Source: Alteribacter aurantiacus DSM 18675
GTDB taxonomy: Bacteria > Bacillota > Bacilli > Bacillales > Salisediminibacteriaceae
DNA length: 64,000 nucleotides
Direction: 5' to 3'
NCBI RefSeq assembly: GCF_000429705.1
Contig: NZ_AUCJ01000010.1
Span: 62,001 to 126,000 of the forward strand
The notes below the pieces were generated by a model, which worked only from the letters and a program-made list of their open reading frames with translations, was not told the DNA's origin and made no database searches. The first letter of the stretch is position 1; every line of letters starts with the position of its first letter. The translations under genes were made by a program, and so were the position numbers. This document shows positions 15,728 through 23,730 of the stretch, one piece after another.

Positions 15728-16489
15728 ATGAAGAAAATAGGTATTTTAACAGTTTGCACACTTACTTTAGGTTTGATTAGTTTTGGAGAGAACGTTTCGG
15801 CAAAAAAGGTAGAGACACCGGGTGATTACGTTGAGTATCTGGAAGACAAAGTTATAGGTGAACAAATTCAAACATTTACTAGTCACTCTAGGGTTGATTC
15901 TAATGTACAGGAGGCGCTGGAGACTTTTAAGGATTTACCTCAAAATGATCAGGAACAATTCTTGGATTACATAAATGATGTGGATGTTTTGGAAAAGATT
16001 TGGGATGGTTTTGAAGACCTACAAAGTCAAGATGATATAACTTCAATAACAATGTTTGACGGGGATGTAGAAATTGCAGAAGAGATCGAACTTCAAGATG
16101 GGGTATCAAGAAATAGTTTAGGGCTATTAGATACGTTTACACATGAAGACGAAGCTACTAGAACGGCAAGAATTTCAGTACAAGGTGTTGATGTAGCAAG
16201 GACTTATGCATATGTACAGTGGAGTTCCCAAGGGGATGCCTCGGGGTGTTGCATCGTAACTAGCGTTAACGACACTGACTCAGGAATAGTTCAAAACCTC
16301 GTACCTTTACAGGAGTTAGAGGATAGCCCAAGGCAACCATATATTTCAAATAATAATGGGATTTTCTCTGTGGCTTGGCATATTCGATATGATTATGATG
16401 GAATAGGTGTTGGGACATCAACAAGAGTGCATGAAGTAACAGTTATTGGAACTGGAAGTCACGTAGGAAGGGTGTATAGTCTCAACTAA
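15728..16489 (+). CDS. Secreted hypothetical protein, 253 aa
   Basis: A typical Sec signal peptide (KKIGILTVCTLTLGLISFGENVSA) is followed by a helical acidic region to about residue 120 and a C-terminal beta-rich domain (RISVQGVDVARTYAYVQWSS, SGCCIVTSVNDTD, FSVAWHIRYDYDGIG, VHEVTVIGTGSH). The paired cysteines GCC are the only ones in the mature part. GGAGG lies before ATG 15728. A terminator follows at 16534. I do not recognise the family; a cell-surface or toxin-like secreted role cannot be told from sequence. Confidence 0.65.
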   Translation: MKKIGILTVCTLTLGLISFGENVSAKKVETPGDYVEYLEDKVIGEQIQTFTSHSRVDSNVQEALETFKDLPQNDQEQFLDYINDVDVLEKIWDGFEDLQSQDDITSITMFDGDVEIAEEIELQDGVSRNSLGLLDTFTHEDEATRTARISVQGVDVARTYAYVQWSSQGDASGCCIVTSVNDTDSGIVQNLVPLQELEDSPRQPYISNNNGIFSVAWHIRYDYDGIGVGTSTRVHEVTVIGTGSHVGRVYSLN

Positions 16490-16533
16490 AACGAACGGTA
16501 AAATTCTCAACGTAGCTTTAAAGTCAATATGAT

Positions 16534-16563
16534 GGTGGGCGGTTATCTGCCCACCTTTTTTGT
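16534..16563. terminator. Bidirectional terminator
   Basis: GGTGGGC (16534-16540) pairs with GCCCACC (16549-16555) and is followed by T6. It separates the secreted protein gene from the convergent RsfA-like gene. Confidence 0.75.
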
Positions 16564-16647
16564 GTTAACCAGTTATTAAGTAGATTTTTCTTTGGCAAAG
16601 ACACTGTTAGAGGTGAATAATTCCTTGAGCCTGTTTTTTGTTTTACC

Positions 16648-17136
16648 TCACTTTTTATCTGAGATTTCCTCTGGCATAAACCGCCTGAGTCTATCCAAAT
16701 TGACATAAACGGATGCCAGGTCGGTCTGAAGAGTATGAAGCTGCAGCTTAAGTTCCTTGTTTTCTTCTTTTAGTCGCTGGTTTTCATCCAGCAGGGAGGT
16801 GTCTGACAAGTGTTTAACTGGAGTGTGCTTATTAAAATTGCTTAGGGCTTTTAGGATATGGTCAACGGTTACGTCATTGTGTTCAGGTGAGGATGGTACA
16901 TTTTTAGTTGATAGGTTGGCACATTTCTTCTTTTTCATTGCCTTCACCTGAGTGATTTCTTTTTCGTATTGCTTTCTTAGCGACGAGTTCCATCTGAATC
17001 CGCATGCACCAGAAGATCGATTCAACATTTTTCCAGCTTCTTCAAACGCACTAAGTTGTGTATGACCGTTTTCCATTGCTTTTAAGACACATGTCGATAG
17101 TGTCAGGTCGTCTTTTTTGCTCCATGCATTCTTCAT
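16648..17136 (-). CDS. RsfA-family transcriptional regulator
   Basis: DNA-binding protein of the RsfA type, a prespore-specific regulator in B. subtilis. The N-terminal Myb/SANT-like domain is visible: AWSKKDDLTLSTCVLKAM...AFEEAGKMLNRSSGACGFRWN. A basic linker and a long C-terminal coiled coil (LLDENQRLKEENKELKLQLHTLQ) follow. I start at ATG 17134-17136 because AAGGGGTGA is 5-6 bases upstream; a GTG three codons earlier overlaps the ribosome site. The 162-residue length is normal for short family members. It fits the sporulation genes nearby. Confidence 0.85.
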   Translation of the reverse strand: MKNAWSKKDDLTLSTCVLKAMENGHTQLSAFEEAGKMLNRSSGACGFRWNSSLRKQYEKEITQVKAMKKKKCANLSTKNVPSSPEHNDVTVDHILKALSNFNKHTPVKHLSDTSLLDENQRLKEENKELKLQLHTLQTDLASVYVNLDRLRRFMPEEISDKK

Positions 17137-17196
17137 CACGATCACCCCTTGTCTATTAAAATATACTTATGAGGTTTTGTGTTTATACATAACAAA

Positions 17197-17227
17197 ACAG
17201 CAGGCCCCTACACTTTGGGTCTGCTGT
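17197..17227. terminator. Hairpin
   Basis: ACAGCAGGCCC pairs with GGGTCTGCTGT with one mismatch. It may be a terminator, but no T-run follows on either side. Confidence 0.45.
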
Positions 17228-17332
17228 CTGGAGGTGCGCCAATGCGCAAAGTTCATTATTTTATATGGCATAACGCCTAACTTTGTGCAATTCTATTTTT
17301 CACACTGTCTCCTATCTAAAAAGCTAGATACA

Positions 17333-17366
17333 AACCTGTGTATTTCTGATAACACAGGTTTTATTT
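17333..17366 (+). terminator. Rho-independent terminator
   Basis: AACCTGTGT pairs with ACACAGGTT, followed by TTATTTA. No gene precedes it closely on the plus strand. Confidence 0.6.
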
Positions 17367-17475
17367 ACGTTCATGTAGCACCCCTAGAGGGACATTTATA
17401 ATTTTTAGTCTACCTGCTTGTTATATCTTAATAGGACCCTTTATTCCCTTTGTTGTATACATCAAGAAAACATGT

Positions 17476-17496
17476 GGGACAGGGGGAGTGTGTCCT
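17476..17496. repeat. GGACA-TGTCC dyad motif (copy C)
   Basis: GGGACA, then a G-rich spacer and TGTCC, followed by AAGCATAAA. Related copies occur at 20077, 21069 and 47412. Confidence 0.5.
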
Positions 17497-17831
17497 AAGC
17501 ATAAATTAAAAATTACTATAGATCCCCTAACTATCAGTAGGGACTTAACGTTTTCTTGAAATAAGAATGCTGATTGCTTTTCCTTAAAAAAATTATGAAC
17601 ATAAACTTCTCTTGCGAGGAAAAGAGAAGAATCTCTTGGGCGACGGCACCACAGACTGATCCAAAAGAAAGAAGCGTCTTTTGGTCATTCTGTAGGTGTC
17701 GCTTCTGTACTAAACGGACCGATAACCACGGATTGTACGGCTTATGCCTACATTCCGTAGGTTCCTGTTCCGTTTGCCTCCTGGCCGTACCGAACGAGTC
17801 GAAAACCCGTAAAAGCAAATGTATAAATGAG

Positions 17832-17868
17832 AGAAAGCAGCCGCAACGACCGCGGCTGCTTTCTTTTT
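17832..17868 (+). terminator. Strong hairpin with T-run
   Basis: AGAAAGCAGCCG pairs with CGGCTGCTTTCT around a 9-base loop and T5 follows. A mutated version lies at 3818-3855. Confidence 0.75.
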
Positions 17869-17968
17869 ATGTTTTTCTTTTTTCCCTCCGCATCGTATCA
17901 CTCGCAGGCCGGCTAGGCTTTTTGCAGGTAGGACACCCGAACCTTTCCTGCCAAAAGCCAAGTCGGCC

Positions 17969-18042
17969 AGAGAAGCGGTCAAGGGGCTCAAAACTTTTAT
18001 AAGGCGAAAACTTTTGAGGCTGAAACCCTTGACCGCTTCTCT
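17969..18042. promoter_or_regulatory. Long hairpin upstream of the ArdC operon
   Basis: A perfect 17-bp inverted repeat: AGAGAAGCGGTCAAGGG (17969-17985) with its complement at 18026-18042. Inside it, CTCAAAA-C-TTTT pairs with AAAA-C-TTTTGAG. The structure would fold as RNA or as single-stranded DNA. It may be a leader attenuator or a single-strand origin or nicking region of a mobile element. A decayed copy is at 8000-8215. Confidence 0.6.
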
Positions 18043-18138
18043 ATGCTTCTTGATTCATGCTCCATGTAAAAAAGCAAAAAAAGATCCCTTTTTTGGGACC
18101 CATCCCTCGCGGATGAAAAAAAGAAGGAGGAGAAAAAG

Positions 18139-18360
18139 ATGAGACCAGAAGCAACTGAGATTCTAAAAAGATTGTTACGTCCGGGTGTGGTGTTTTCATG
18201 TCGTACGGAGCACGGAGGGTATTACGGGGTGGTTGTTAGCGTTCATGATTATTTTGTTGTATTAACCGACGGGATTGTGGAATTTCGAGAAATATACTGG
18301 CACTCTTTTGAGCGAGAAGTATCCAACGAGCTAAAAGTAAAAGGAGGAAGGAAGGCATGA
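18139..18360 (+). CDS. Small protein of the ArdC module, 73 aa
   Basis: The protein has TEILKRLLRPGVVFSCRTEHGGYYGVVVSVHDYFVVLTDG, which suggests a small beta-barrel. AAGGAGGAG stands before the ATG. Its stop overlaps the ArdC start by 4 bases (ATGA), so they are translationally coupled. It is probably an accessory to the antirestriction protein; no family name can be given. Confidence 0.6.
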   Translation: MRPEATEILKRLLRPGVVFSCRTEHGGYYGVVVSVHDYFVVLTDGIVEFREIYWHSFEREVSNELKVKGGRKA

Positions 18361-19187
18361 GAAAGAACGTCTACACGATCGTGACAGAAAGAATCATGGA
18401 TCAGTTAAATAAAGGCGTTGTCCCTTGGCGAAAGCCCTGGGTCAACGGCGGGGCTGTGAGTTGGAAGACGCAAAAAGCGTACCGGGGGATCAACACCTTT
18501 CTTCTTCCCCCGGGGGAATACGCAACGTTCAAGCAAATTCAAGAAGCCAAAGGAAAAGTTAAAAAAGGGGAAGCGTCTCATGTGGTTGTTTTTTGGAAGT
18601 GGCTTGAAAAAGAAAACAAGGACACAGAAAAGGCTCAAAAAATCCCCCTGCTTCGCTATTACCGGGTGTTTGAGGTTAACTCTCAAGTCGAGGGGTTAAA
18701 TAGTAAAAGAGAAGAGCAACACTTTGATCATGATCCGATCGAAAAGGCGGAAGCCATCTATGAAGTGTATATTGACGGACCGACTTTTACCTTTTCGCCG
18801 GGTCGGGCCTACTATTCCCCGTCTATTGATCAAATCAACTGTCCGCCACTGCGTCATTTTCCGAAGGCTGAAGAATTTTATTCGACCCTTCTTCATGAAA
18901 TGGTTCACAGCACGGGGCACCAAAAGCGGCTAAGTCGATCCGGGATCACGACGGAGAGCGTCGCATTTGGAGACGAGGTATATTCGAAAGAAGAACTGGT
19001 AGCAGAGATGGGGGCGGCGATGCTGTGCGGAACTGCCGGGATTGATAACACCATAGAAAACAGCGCGAGTTATATCCAATCTTGGCTCAGAGCCCTTAAA
19101 GAAGATCATAAGTTAGTGGTTCATGCGGCGGCTCAGGCGCAAAAAGCGTGTGATTATATTTTGGGAGAAAATGAGGAGTCAGAGTAA
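18357..19187 (+). CDS. ArdC-like antirestriction protein (zincin domain)
   Basis: A 276-residue protein of the ArdC family, carried by plasmids and conjugative elements to protect incoming DNA. The N-terminal ssDNA-binding-type domain shows MDQLNKGVVPWRKPW, YRGINTFLL and VVFWKW. The C-terminal zinc-metallopeptidase-like domain has HEMVHSTGH (H180, E181, H184) followed by a distal glutamate region (KEELVAEMGAAMLC). It starts by ATGA overlap with the upstream gene, and a G6/C6 terminator follows. Presence here suggests an integrated plasmid or conjugative element remnant, since no relaxase or replication gene is in view. Confidence 0.85.
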   Translation: MRKNVYTIVTERIMDQLNKGVVPWRKPWVNGGAVSWKTQKAYRGINTFLLPPGEYATFKQIQEAKGKVKKGEASHVVVFWKWLEKENKDTEKAQKIPLLRYYRVFEVNSQVEGLNSKREEQHFDHDPIEKAEAIYEVYIDGPTFTFSPGRAYYSPSIDQINCPPLRHFPKAEEFYSTLLHEMVHSTGHQKRLSRSGITTESVAFGDEVYSKEELVAEMGAAMLCGTAGIDNTIENSASYIQSWLRALKEDHKLVVHAAAQAQKACDYILGENEESE

Positions 19188-19190
19188 AGA

Positions 19191-19214
19191 GGGGGGAGTT
19201 CCCCCCTTTTTTTC
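19191..19214 (+). terminator. Rho-independent terminator
   Basis: GGGGGG-AGTT-CCCCCC followed by T7. It closes the 18139-19187 operon. Confidence 0.8.
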
Positions 19215-19337
19215 AAAAGGCAAGGATGGATTTAAGAAATCCTTTGATTAACAAAATTCTTCATTATAAAGAGTACTTGCGACTATTCATAGAAGGAAGA
19301 TTTCGTTCAGTGAGTGAAAGAGGAAAGGAGGACTTGA

Positions 19338-19826
19338 ATGGATGTGACATGTCCTTATTGCGGGGATTCATTAAATAATGGGTACTGTTCTTTTTGTGAG
19401 ATGGTGATCCCAAAAGAAAAGCAGCAACTAAATGGAGAGCGGGCGAAGCCTTACTTTCGTGAATTTGCGTTTATTGAAGACGCGTATCAAGTGACGCCTA
19501 AACTAATAACGATGCCTACATTTGAACTGCTTTATTTATTAAAGCTTGTAAGGCAACGGCGGAGTGAATCATACAGCCAAATGAATGTTTTTTATAAAGC
19601 GGGTCAATCAGGGAACGAAAGTTACAGGGATCTTGAACAAGATCAAGGAAAAGAGTACCGGTACTGGAGCAGAAAGATGTTTGTGATTGAAAATATCCTA
19701 CTGGAACGAGGCGTTTTTATCCCTTCTCGGATAACCTCAGCGTTTATTCAGGACTATATCGATAACCTTGAGAAGACGCACAAAAAAACAATGATTGTTC
19801 GCTGTAAGAGAAGATCCAATCCTTAA
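19338..19826 (+). CDS. Zinc-ribbon hypothetical protein, 162 aa
   Basis: The first 25 residues form a zinc ribbon (CPYCGDSLNNGYCSFC). The rest is helical with FELLYLLKLVRQRRSESYSQMN and YRYWSRKMFVIENILLERG. AAAGGAGG lies 7 bases before the ATG. It is part of the ArdC-containing module but in its own transcription unit, ending at a bidirectional terminator. Likely a nucleic-acid-associated accessory protein; function unknown. Confidence 0.65.
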   Translation: MDVTCPYCGDSLNNGYCSFCEMVIPKEKQQLNGERAKPYFREFAFIEDAYQVTPKLITMPTFELLYLLKLVRQRRSESYSQMNVFYKAGQSGNESYRDLEQDQGKEYRYWSRKMFVIENILLERGVFIPSRITSAFIQDYIDNLEKTHKKTMIVRCKRRSNP

Positions 19827-19841
19827 AGAAATCTTAAAAGC

Positions 19842-19880
19842 AAAAAAGCTTATTCCGGGTACCTCCGGCATAAGCTTTTG
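19842..19880. terminator. Bidirectional terminator
   Basis: AAAAGCTTA pairs with TAAGCTTTT, with an inner CCGG/CCGG stem and T/A runs on both sides. It separates the zinc-ribbon gene from the convergent 29-aa gene. Confidence 0.8.
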
Positions 19881-19970
19881 TTATTTCTTTTTCTTTTTAA
19901 GGGGGAGTCCCATTTTCTTTGAATGTCCGATCATGTTTTTTGCGAGTTTTTGTGCTTCGGCTTTAGTCAT
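19881..19970 (-). CDS. 29-aa lysine-rich peptide
   Basis: ATG 19968-19970 encodes TKAEAQKLAKNMIGHSKKMG then PLKKKKK. It converges on a shared terminator with the 162-aa gene, which supports its reality. AAGGA lies about 12 bases upstream. A short amphipathic basic helix; family unknown. Confidence 0.45.
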   Translation of the reverse strand: MTKAEAQKLAKNMIGHSKKMGLPLKKKKK

Positions 19971-20076
19971 TTTCAGTCACCGTCCTTAAAGGTTTCTTCT
20001 TATCTATTATCTTCTCCTAGTTTCATAGTTTTTATACATACCTTCTTTTTTACTGCATATAGATGGCAGTAAAGCA

Positions 20077-20097
20077 GGGACCCGGTGACAGTGTCCC
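20077..20097. repeat. GGGAC-GTCCC dyad motif (copy D)
   Basis: GGGAC (20077-20081) and GTCCC (20093-20097), followed by AAGGGTAAG. It lies 34 bases before the start at 20131 and would be a suitable operator for that gene. Confidence 0.5.
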
Positions 20098-20130
20098 AAG
20101 GGTAAGCTTACTTAAGGGAGGTACTTTAGG

Positions 20131-20766
20131 ATGAGCACGGAGGAGAAAACGAGAAAAGTTCGTTCTGATAAAAAAAGAGATGTGAAGCCGACAATCCCAT
20201 TTCAATTAAGGGAGTGTATTTATAGACTTTCATATATCACCAATCGACCAGTAAAAGATGTGGCGGAAGCGATCTGCTTATACGGATTAGCTTCAAAGAA
20301 AGTGATGGAGCATCTATCTAAAAACTTCAGAAGAGACTTTATGGGGGAGAGCACTCTTTATGTGGGAGACTTGGAGAACCTTTCATTACAAGGTCAAAAA
20401 GTTGAGTGAAGCAAATCAAGAGTGACGATTCGCTTCACTCAAGAAGATCATGAAATCCTAGATCGATTAGCCTTTGCATTAGATGTAACAACCTCTAAAG
20501 CCACAGCGATTTTACTGGATGTGAGTGTTCGTAACTCTCAATTTATTAATAAATATCTAAACACGTTTGTGAAAGAGCAGCTCGATGACAGAAGAATGAG
20601 GGAGCTTAAAAAGATCATGACCTTCGTTAATGATAATAACCCATACGGAGAGTACATCTCTTGGGGAGACTTTATCATGTATTTGTTTGACGAATTCAAG
20701 TCCGGAAAAGAAACGTTCACAAAACATCTCACCAATTGGATCGATAAGAATAAGCCGGAAAAGTGA
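20131..20766 (+). pseudogene. Nonsense-interrupted gene of the plasmid-like module (211 codons)
   Basis: GGGAGG precedes ATG 20131. The frame stops at TGA 20407-20409 after GQKVE, and the same frame continues SKSRVTIRFTQEDHEILDRL to 20766. The two halves have parallel content: PTIPFQLRECIYRLSYITNRPVKDVAEAICL and VTIRFTQEDHEILDRLAFALDVTTSKATAILL. Each resembles a ribbon-helix-helix type strand plus helices. A single Arg-to-stop change (CGA to TGA) is the simplest cause. A GTG at 20422 has no ribosome site. In an intact form this would be a duplicated-domain DNA-binding protein; I infer but cannot prove that. Confidence 0.6.
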
Positions 20767-20801
20767 TATCTGGTAGATGTCAGGGTGAAATCCATAATAG
20801 T

Positions 20802-20836
20802 AAAAAATGCTGACCAAATCTGTGTCAGCTTTTTTG
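20802..20836 (+). terminator. Rho-independent terminator
   Basis: GCTGAC (20809-20814) pairs with GTCAGC (20824-20829), flanked by A6 and T6. Confidence 0.75.
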
Positions 20837-21380
20837 ATGAACAATAAAGCATAAATTCGGGCTAATTTAAACCTAAGTGTTATGTAAGTAAAGGGACTAA
20901 TAAAAGTAAACCTTAAGGTATTGAAGGTAATGAAGATGTTATTGTCATATATAAAATTTCCACCTTAATACTAGTAGAAGGTTTTATTACTTGTGTATGT
21001 TACTTCAATTGTTATTTTTGATCTTTTTATAAATATCCCCCCTACTCCAATTGAACATTATTAAGTTTGGAACTGAGGGAAAGTGTCCCAGGTATAAAGT
21101 GCTTATTAATAGTGGGGATCCATGGGGGAAGAGGTTAAATGGATGAAGGAAAGCTCTACTGTAAAATCATTTTATTATTTAGAGAACGTCGTTACCCTGA
21201 ACTCTGTTATAAAGATATAACTATTTAAACAAATTAATCTTCCACTATCTATTGAAATAACGGATATTGATTAAAGAAGACGGCAACATCAAGAAGGGTA
21301 ATTGTTTCCTTTATAGAAAGTAATGAAAGGACATAATTTAAAAATGATATCCAATTTAGTGAACAGACAGGGGGGCTATT
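20837..21380. other. Intergenic region bordering the catabolic island (left)
   Basis: No gene. Positions 21037-21135 are homologous to 47379-47478: CCCCCCTACT, then exactly 36 bases, then GTGTCCCAG..ATAAAGT, and a G-rich GAGG end. The dyad copy here (GGAAC at 21069) has one changed base. The matching sequence lies just beyond the right end of the island. Confidence 0.5.
21037..21135. repeat. Left copy of the sequence flanking the catabolic island
   Basis: Homologous, same orientation, to 47379-47478. The two copies bracket all genes from 21381 to 47184. Confidence 0.55.
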
Positions 21381-22682
21381 ATGCAAATAGATATGAAAAA
21401 GAGTATAAAGGTTGGAATCATTACTCCTGTAGAACATTTAGAATTTGTTCAAAGTAATTTGGATTACTTTCCCTCCATTAAACCTGTTTGGTATCTGTAT
21501 TCTTCTGAAACAGAGGAAAGTAGAGTGATTGAAGAGTCAATTAACAACAAGGAAACAGAAGCATTATTATTTCTGGAACACCATGTTTACAAATCGACGA
21601 TCAATAACAAGAAACTCTCCATTCCTGCCCATTTTATTGCAGCTACTGGAAATAATATTTATCGTACTGCATTCCTTTTATTTAATAACAATGAGATTAA
21701 AAATATATGTTGCGATCCATTGCCCTTGATTAATCTACCTGGAGTATTAGCGGATTTAGGTATTACTTTAAGCTCAGTTCATGTGGTTAAAGAAAAATCC
21801 GAAGAGAAAACAATAGAAGAGCACAAAGAATTTCTAGAAAACCATAAAAACGCGGGTAGTATAACATCGAGAGTAAGGGTGGCAGAAGAGTTAAAAAGAC
21901 AAGGTCTTTGCTGTGAGTATGTTATGCCGACACCACAAGATCTAATGGTAACTTTAGAACGTATATTATTATCAACAAAATCAAGGGAAAATCTTGAGAC
22001 CCAGTTCGTTTGTGGCTTTATTAAGGGGAAATACATTAATTTTGATGAACAAATACATTTCGAGGTAGAAAAACAGATACATACATTTGTAAAGCAGCTT
22101 AATGGGATCTACCAGCAGGTGGAAGAAGATTTCTATATGTTTGTCACGAACAGAGGAAGTTTTGAAAGGGTAACGAGAGGCTACAAGTCTATTCCATTTC
22201 TTAATCAAGGTGGGGTGTGTGAGAAGTATGTAAAGTTTAATATGGGAGTAGGATTTGGTAATTCAGTGAAGGATGCAAAGAATCACGGAAGGATAGCATT
22301 TAACCATACGAAAGGATTTCCTCCCAATAAATGTTTTATTGTAAATGATGATAAACAGGTTTTCGGCCCTGTAGAGATGACCAGGCATCTAGTTTATGAC
22401 ATTGCAATCACAGATTATCAATTATTAGAAAAAGCGAAAGTAGCTGGAATGACAGCCAGCTACATTTCAAGATTAATTGCACAGCTCAATCATCATGAGA
22501 AAGGTGTTTATTCTGCACAAGAGCTAGCGAATATATTTGGAATAACGCTCCGTAGTACTCATCGAAATCTTTCAAAATGGTTAGATGCAGATATAGTGAA
22601 AATAGTTGGAGAAGAGAAGACCGCCTATAGAGGACGTCCTCGTACAATTTATTCCTTTGACTGGTTAAAAGATCTTAGATAG
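21381..22682 (+). CDS. Putative transcriptional regulator of the island
   Basis: A 433-residue soluble protein. The C-terminal 70 residues form a winged helix-turn-helix (YSAQELANIFGITLRSTHRNLSKWLDADIV, then GRPRTIYSF), as in ArsR/MarR-like regulators. The first 130 residues look like an alpha/beta receiver or effector domain (KVGIITPVEHLEFVQSNLDYFP). The middle (FYMFVTNRGSFERVTRGYKSIPFL, GVGFGNSVKDAKNHGRIAF) resembles no domain I can name. GGGGGG precedes the ATG. It converges with the aldolase gene, overlapping its 3' end by 8 bases. Regulation of the neighbouring epimerase/aldolase or of the whole island is inferred from position. Confidence 0.6.
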   Translation: MQIDMKKSIKVGIITPVEHLEFVQSNLDYFPSIKPVWYLYSSETEESRVIEESINNKETEALLFLEHHVYKSTINNKKLSIPAHFIAATGNNIYRTAFLLFNNNEIKNICCDPLPLINLPGVLADLGITLSSVHVVKEKSEEKTIEEHKEFLENHKNAGSITSRVRVAEELKRQGLCCEYVMPTPQDLMVTLERILLSTKSRENLETQFVCGFIKGKYINFDEQIHFEVEKQIHTFVKQLNGIYQQVEEDFYMFVTNRGSFERVTRGYKSIPFLNQGGVCEKYVKFNMGVGFGNSVKDAKNHGRIAFNHTKGFPPNKCFIVNDDKQVFGPVEMTRHLVYDIAITDYQLLEKAKVAGMTASYISRLIAQLNHHEKGVYSAQELANIFGITLRSTHRNLSKWLDADIVKIVGEEKTAYRGRPRTIYSFDWLKDLR

Positions 22683-23730
22683 TTTCTTTAAGCCAATTAT
22701 TAAGGTTTTCTTTTACAAACGCATCGTCTGTTAAACTAGGATAAGTTGACATCACCTTATCTAATTTCGCTGCTTGTCCTGGTGACAAAGATTCTTCGTC
22801 ATTCAAGCAGGATATGTTTTCCATAAGGCCTTGCTTTTTTAAAACGTAATGTATTCCGCTAATACAGCCTTTAAAATCATTTTCCGCATCAAAAACAGCT
22901 GCGTTTGCTTCAGTCAGATTGTTGTTATTCTCAAGTAATGAGATTGGAATGTGCTGAGTGTTACGGTACGTTTTAATTTCTTCTAATAAATCGACGGCTT
23001 TTCGGGTCCATACAGCCCATTGTCCCAATAACCCTCCGGAAAAACGTTTCGATATCATTTGATTATTTATATGGAATTTATAGTTTTCCAGTAAATCTAG
23101 TATGATGTGATCATCATTTCCTGTATAGAGTGCAATTTCTTGATGACGAGAAGATTCACAAACTGCTTTAACCACGTCCAAAGTTTTATAACGATTAAAA
23201 GGAGCTACTTTAATTGCATGAACAGAGGGTATTTCAGCAAATTCTCTCCAGAAATTATAACTTAGATCTCGGCCACCTACTGATGTTTGTAGATAAAAAC
23301 CAAAGATTTTTATATGCTCTCCGACTTTCCTAGAGTGCTGGAGCAACTCCTCTTCTGTCATGTGATTTAAGCCTCCGAAACTCAACAGACCATAATCGTA
23401 CCCTAAAGCATTTGCAATTCTTGCTTCATTTATTGCTTGATCTGTCTCCCCACAAATTCCGGCTATACAAATCATCTCATCCTTATTACTGTAGTGATTA
23501 ATTTCATCCATTACACATTTTAAAACCGGTTCAAACAGGCTGTGTTTAGGATCACGGATTTCAAATTGTGTTGTGTGTACTCCTACAGCAATCCCTCCTA
23601 CACCTGAGTCAATATAGTATCTTGTCAGGGCTTTTTGCCTGCGAACATCAATTTCTTTGTCATCGGTCAAAGCTAGTGGATGAGCTGGAATTACTATACC
23701 GTCCATTAATCTTTTTTGTTTTTGATCCAT
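22675..23730 (-). CDS. DapA-family (dihydrodipicolinate synthase-like) aldolase
   Basis: A class I aldolase/lyase with a TIM barrel, 351 residues, longer than the usual 290-310 because of a C-terminal extension. The Schiff-base lysine is K174 in HAIKVAPFNR. Other barrel strands are recognisable (GIAVGVHTTQF, MICIAGICG, YDYGLLSFGG, EIALYTGND). In sugar clusters such enzymes cleave or dehydrate keto-deoxy acids; the substrate here is unknown. The start ATG is the last base of the upstream epimerase gene's stop region, so the pair is co-transcribed. It is antisense to the end of the regulator gene by 8 bases. Confidence 0.8.
   Translation of the reverse strand: MDQKQKRLMDGIVIPAHPLALTDDKEIDVRRQKALTRYYIDSGVGGIAVGVHTTQFEIRDPKHSLFEPVLKCVMDEINHYSNKDEMICIAGICGETDQAINEARIANALGYDYGLLSFGGLNHMTEEELLQHSRKVGEHIKIFGFYLQTSVGGRDLSYNFWREFAEIPSVHAIKVAPFNRYKTLDVVKAVCESSRHQEIALYTGNDDHIILDLLENYKFHINNQMISKRFSGGLLGQWAVWTRKAVDLLEEIKTYRNTQHIPISLLENNNNLTEANAAVFDAENDFKGCISGIHYVLKKQGLMENISCLNDEESLSPGQAAKLDKVMSTYPSLTDDAFVKENLNNWLKETI

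Larger units (their letters stand above)
17137..18138. other. 1-kb non-coding leader region of the plasmid-like module
   Basis: No gene is supported; open frames here overlap strong hairpins. Contents are two terminator-like hairpins (17197-17227 and 17333-17365), a dyad motif at 17476-17496, a block at 17705-17800 that recurs at 9553, a terminator at 17832-17866 that recurs at 3818, and a very long hairpin at 17969-18042. Confidence 0.5.

Noticed and set aside
17574..18002. Overlapping 142-aa and 93-aa open frames on opposite strands
   Set aside because: They run through a strong terminator and into the long hairpin, have no ribosome sites, and their composition reflects the non-coding leader.
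20557..20852. Two minus-strand open frames (95 and 104 aa)
   Set aside because: They are antisense to the second half of the 20131-20766 gene and include the terminator.
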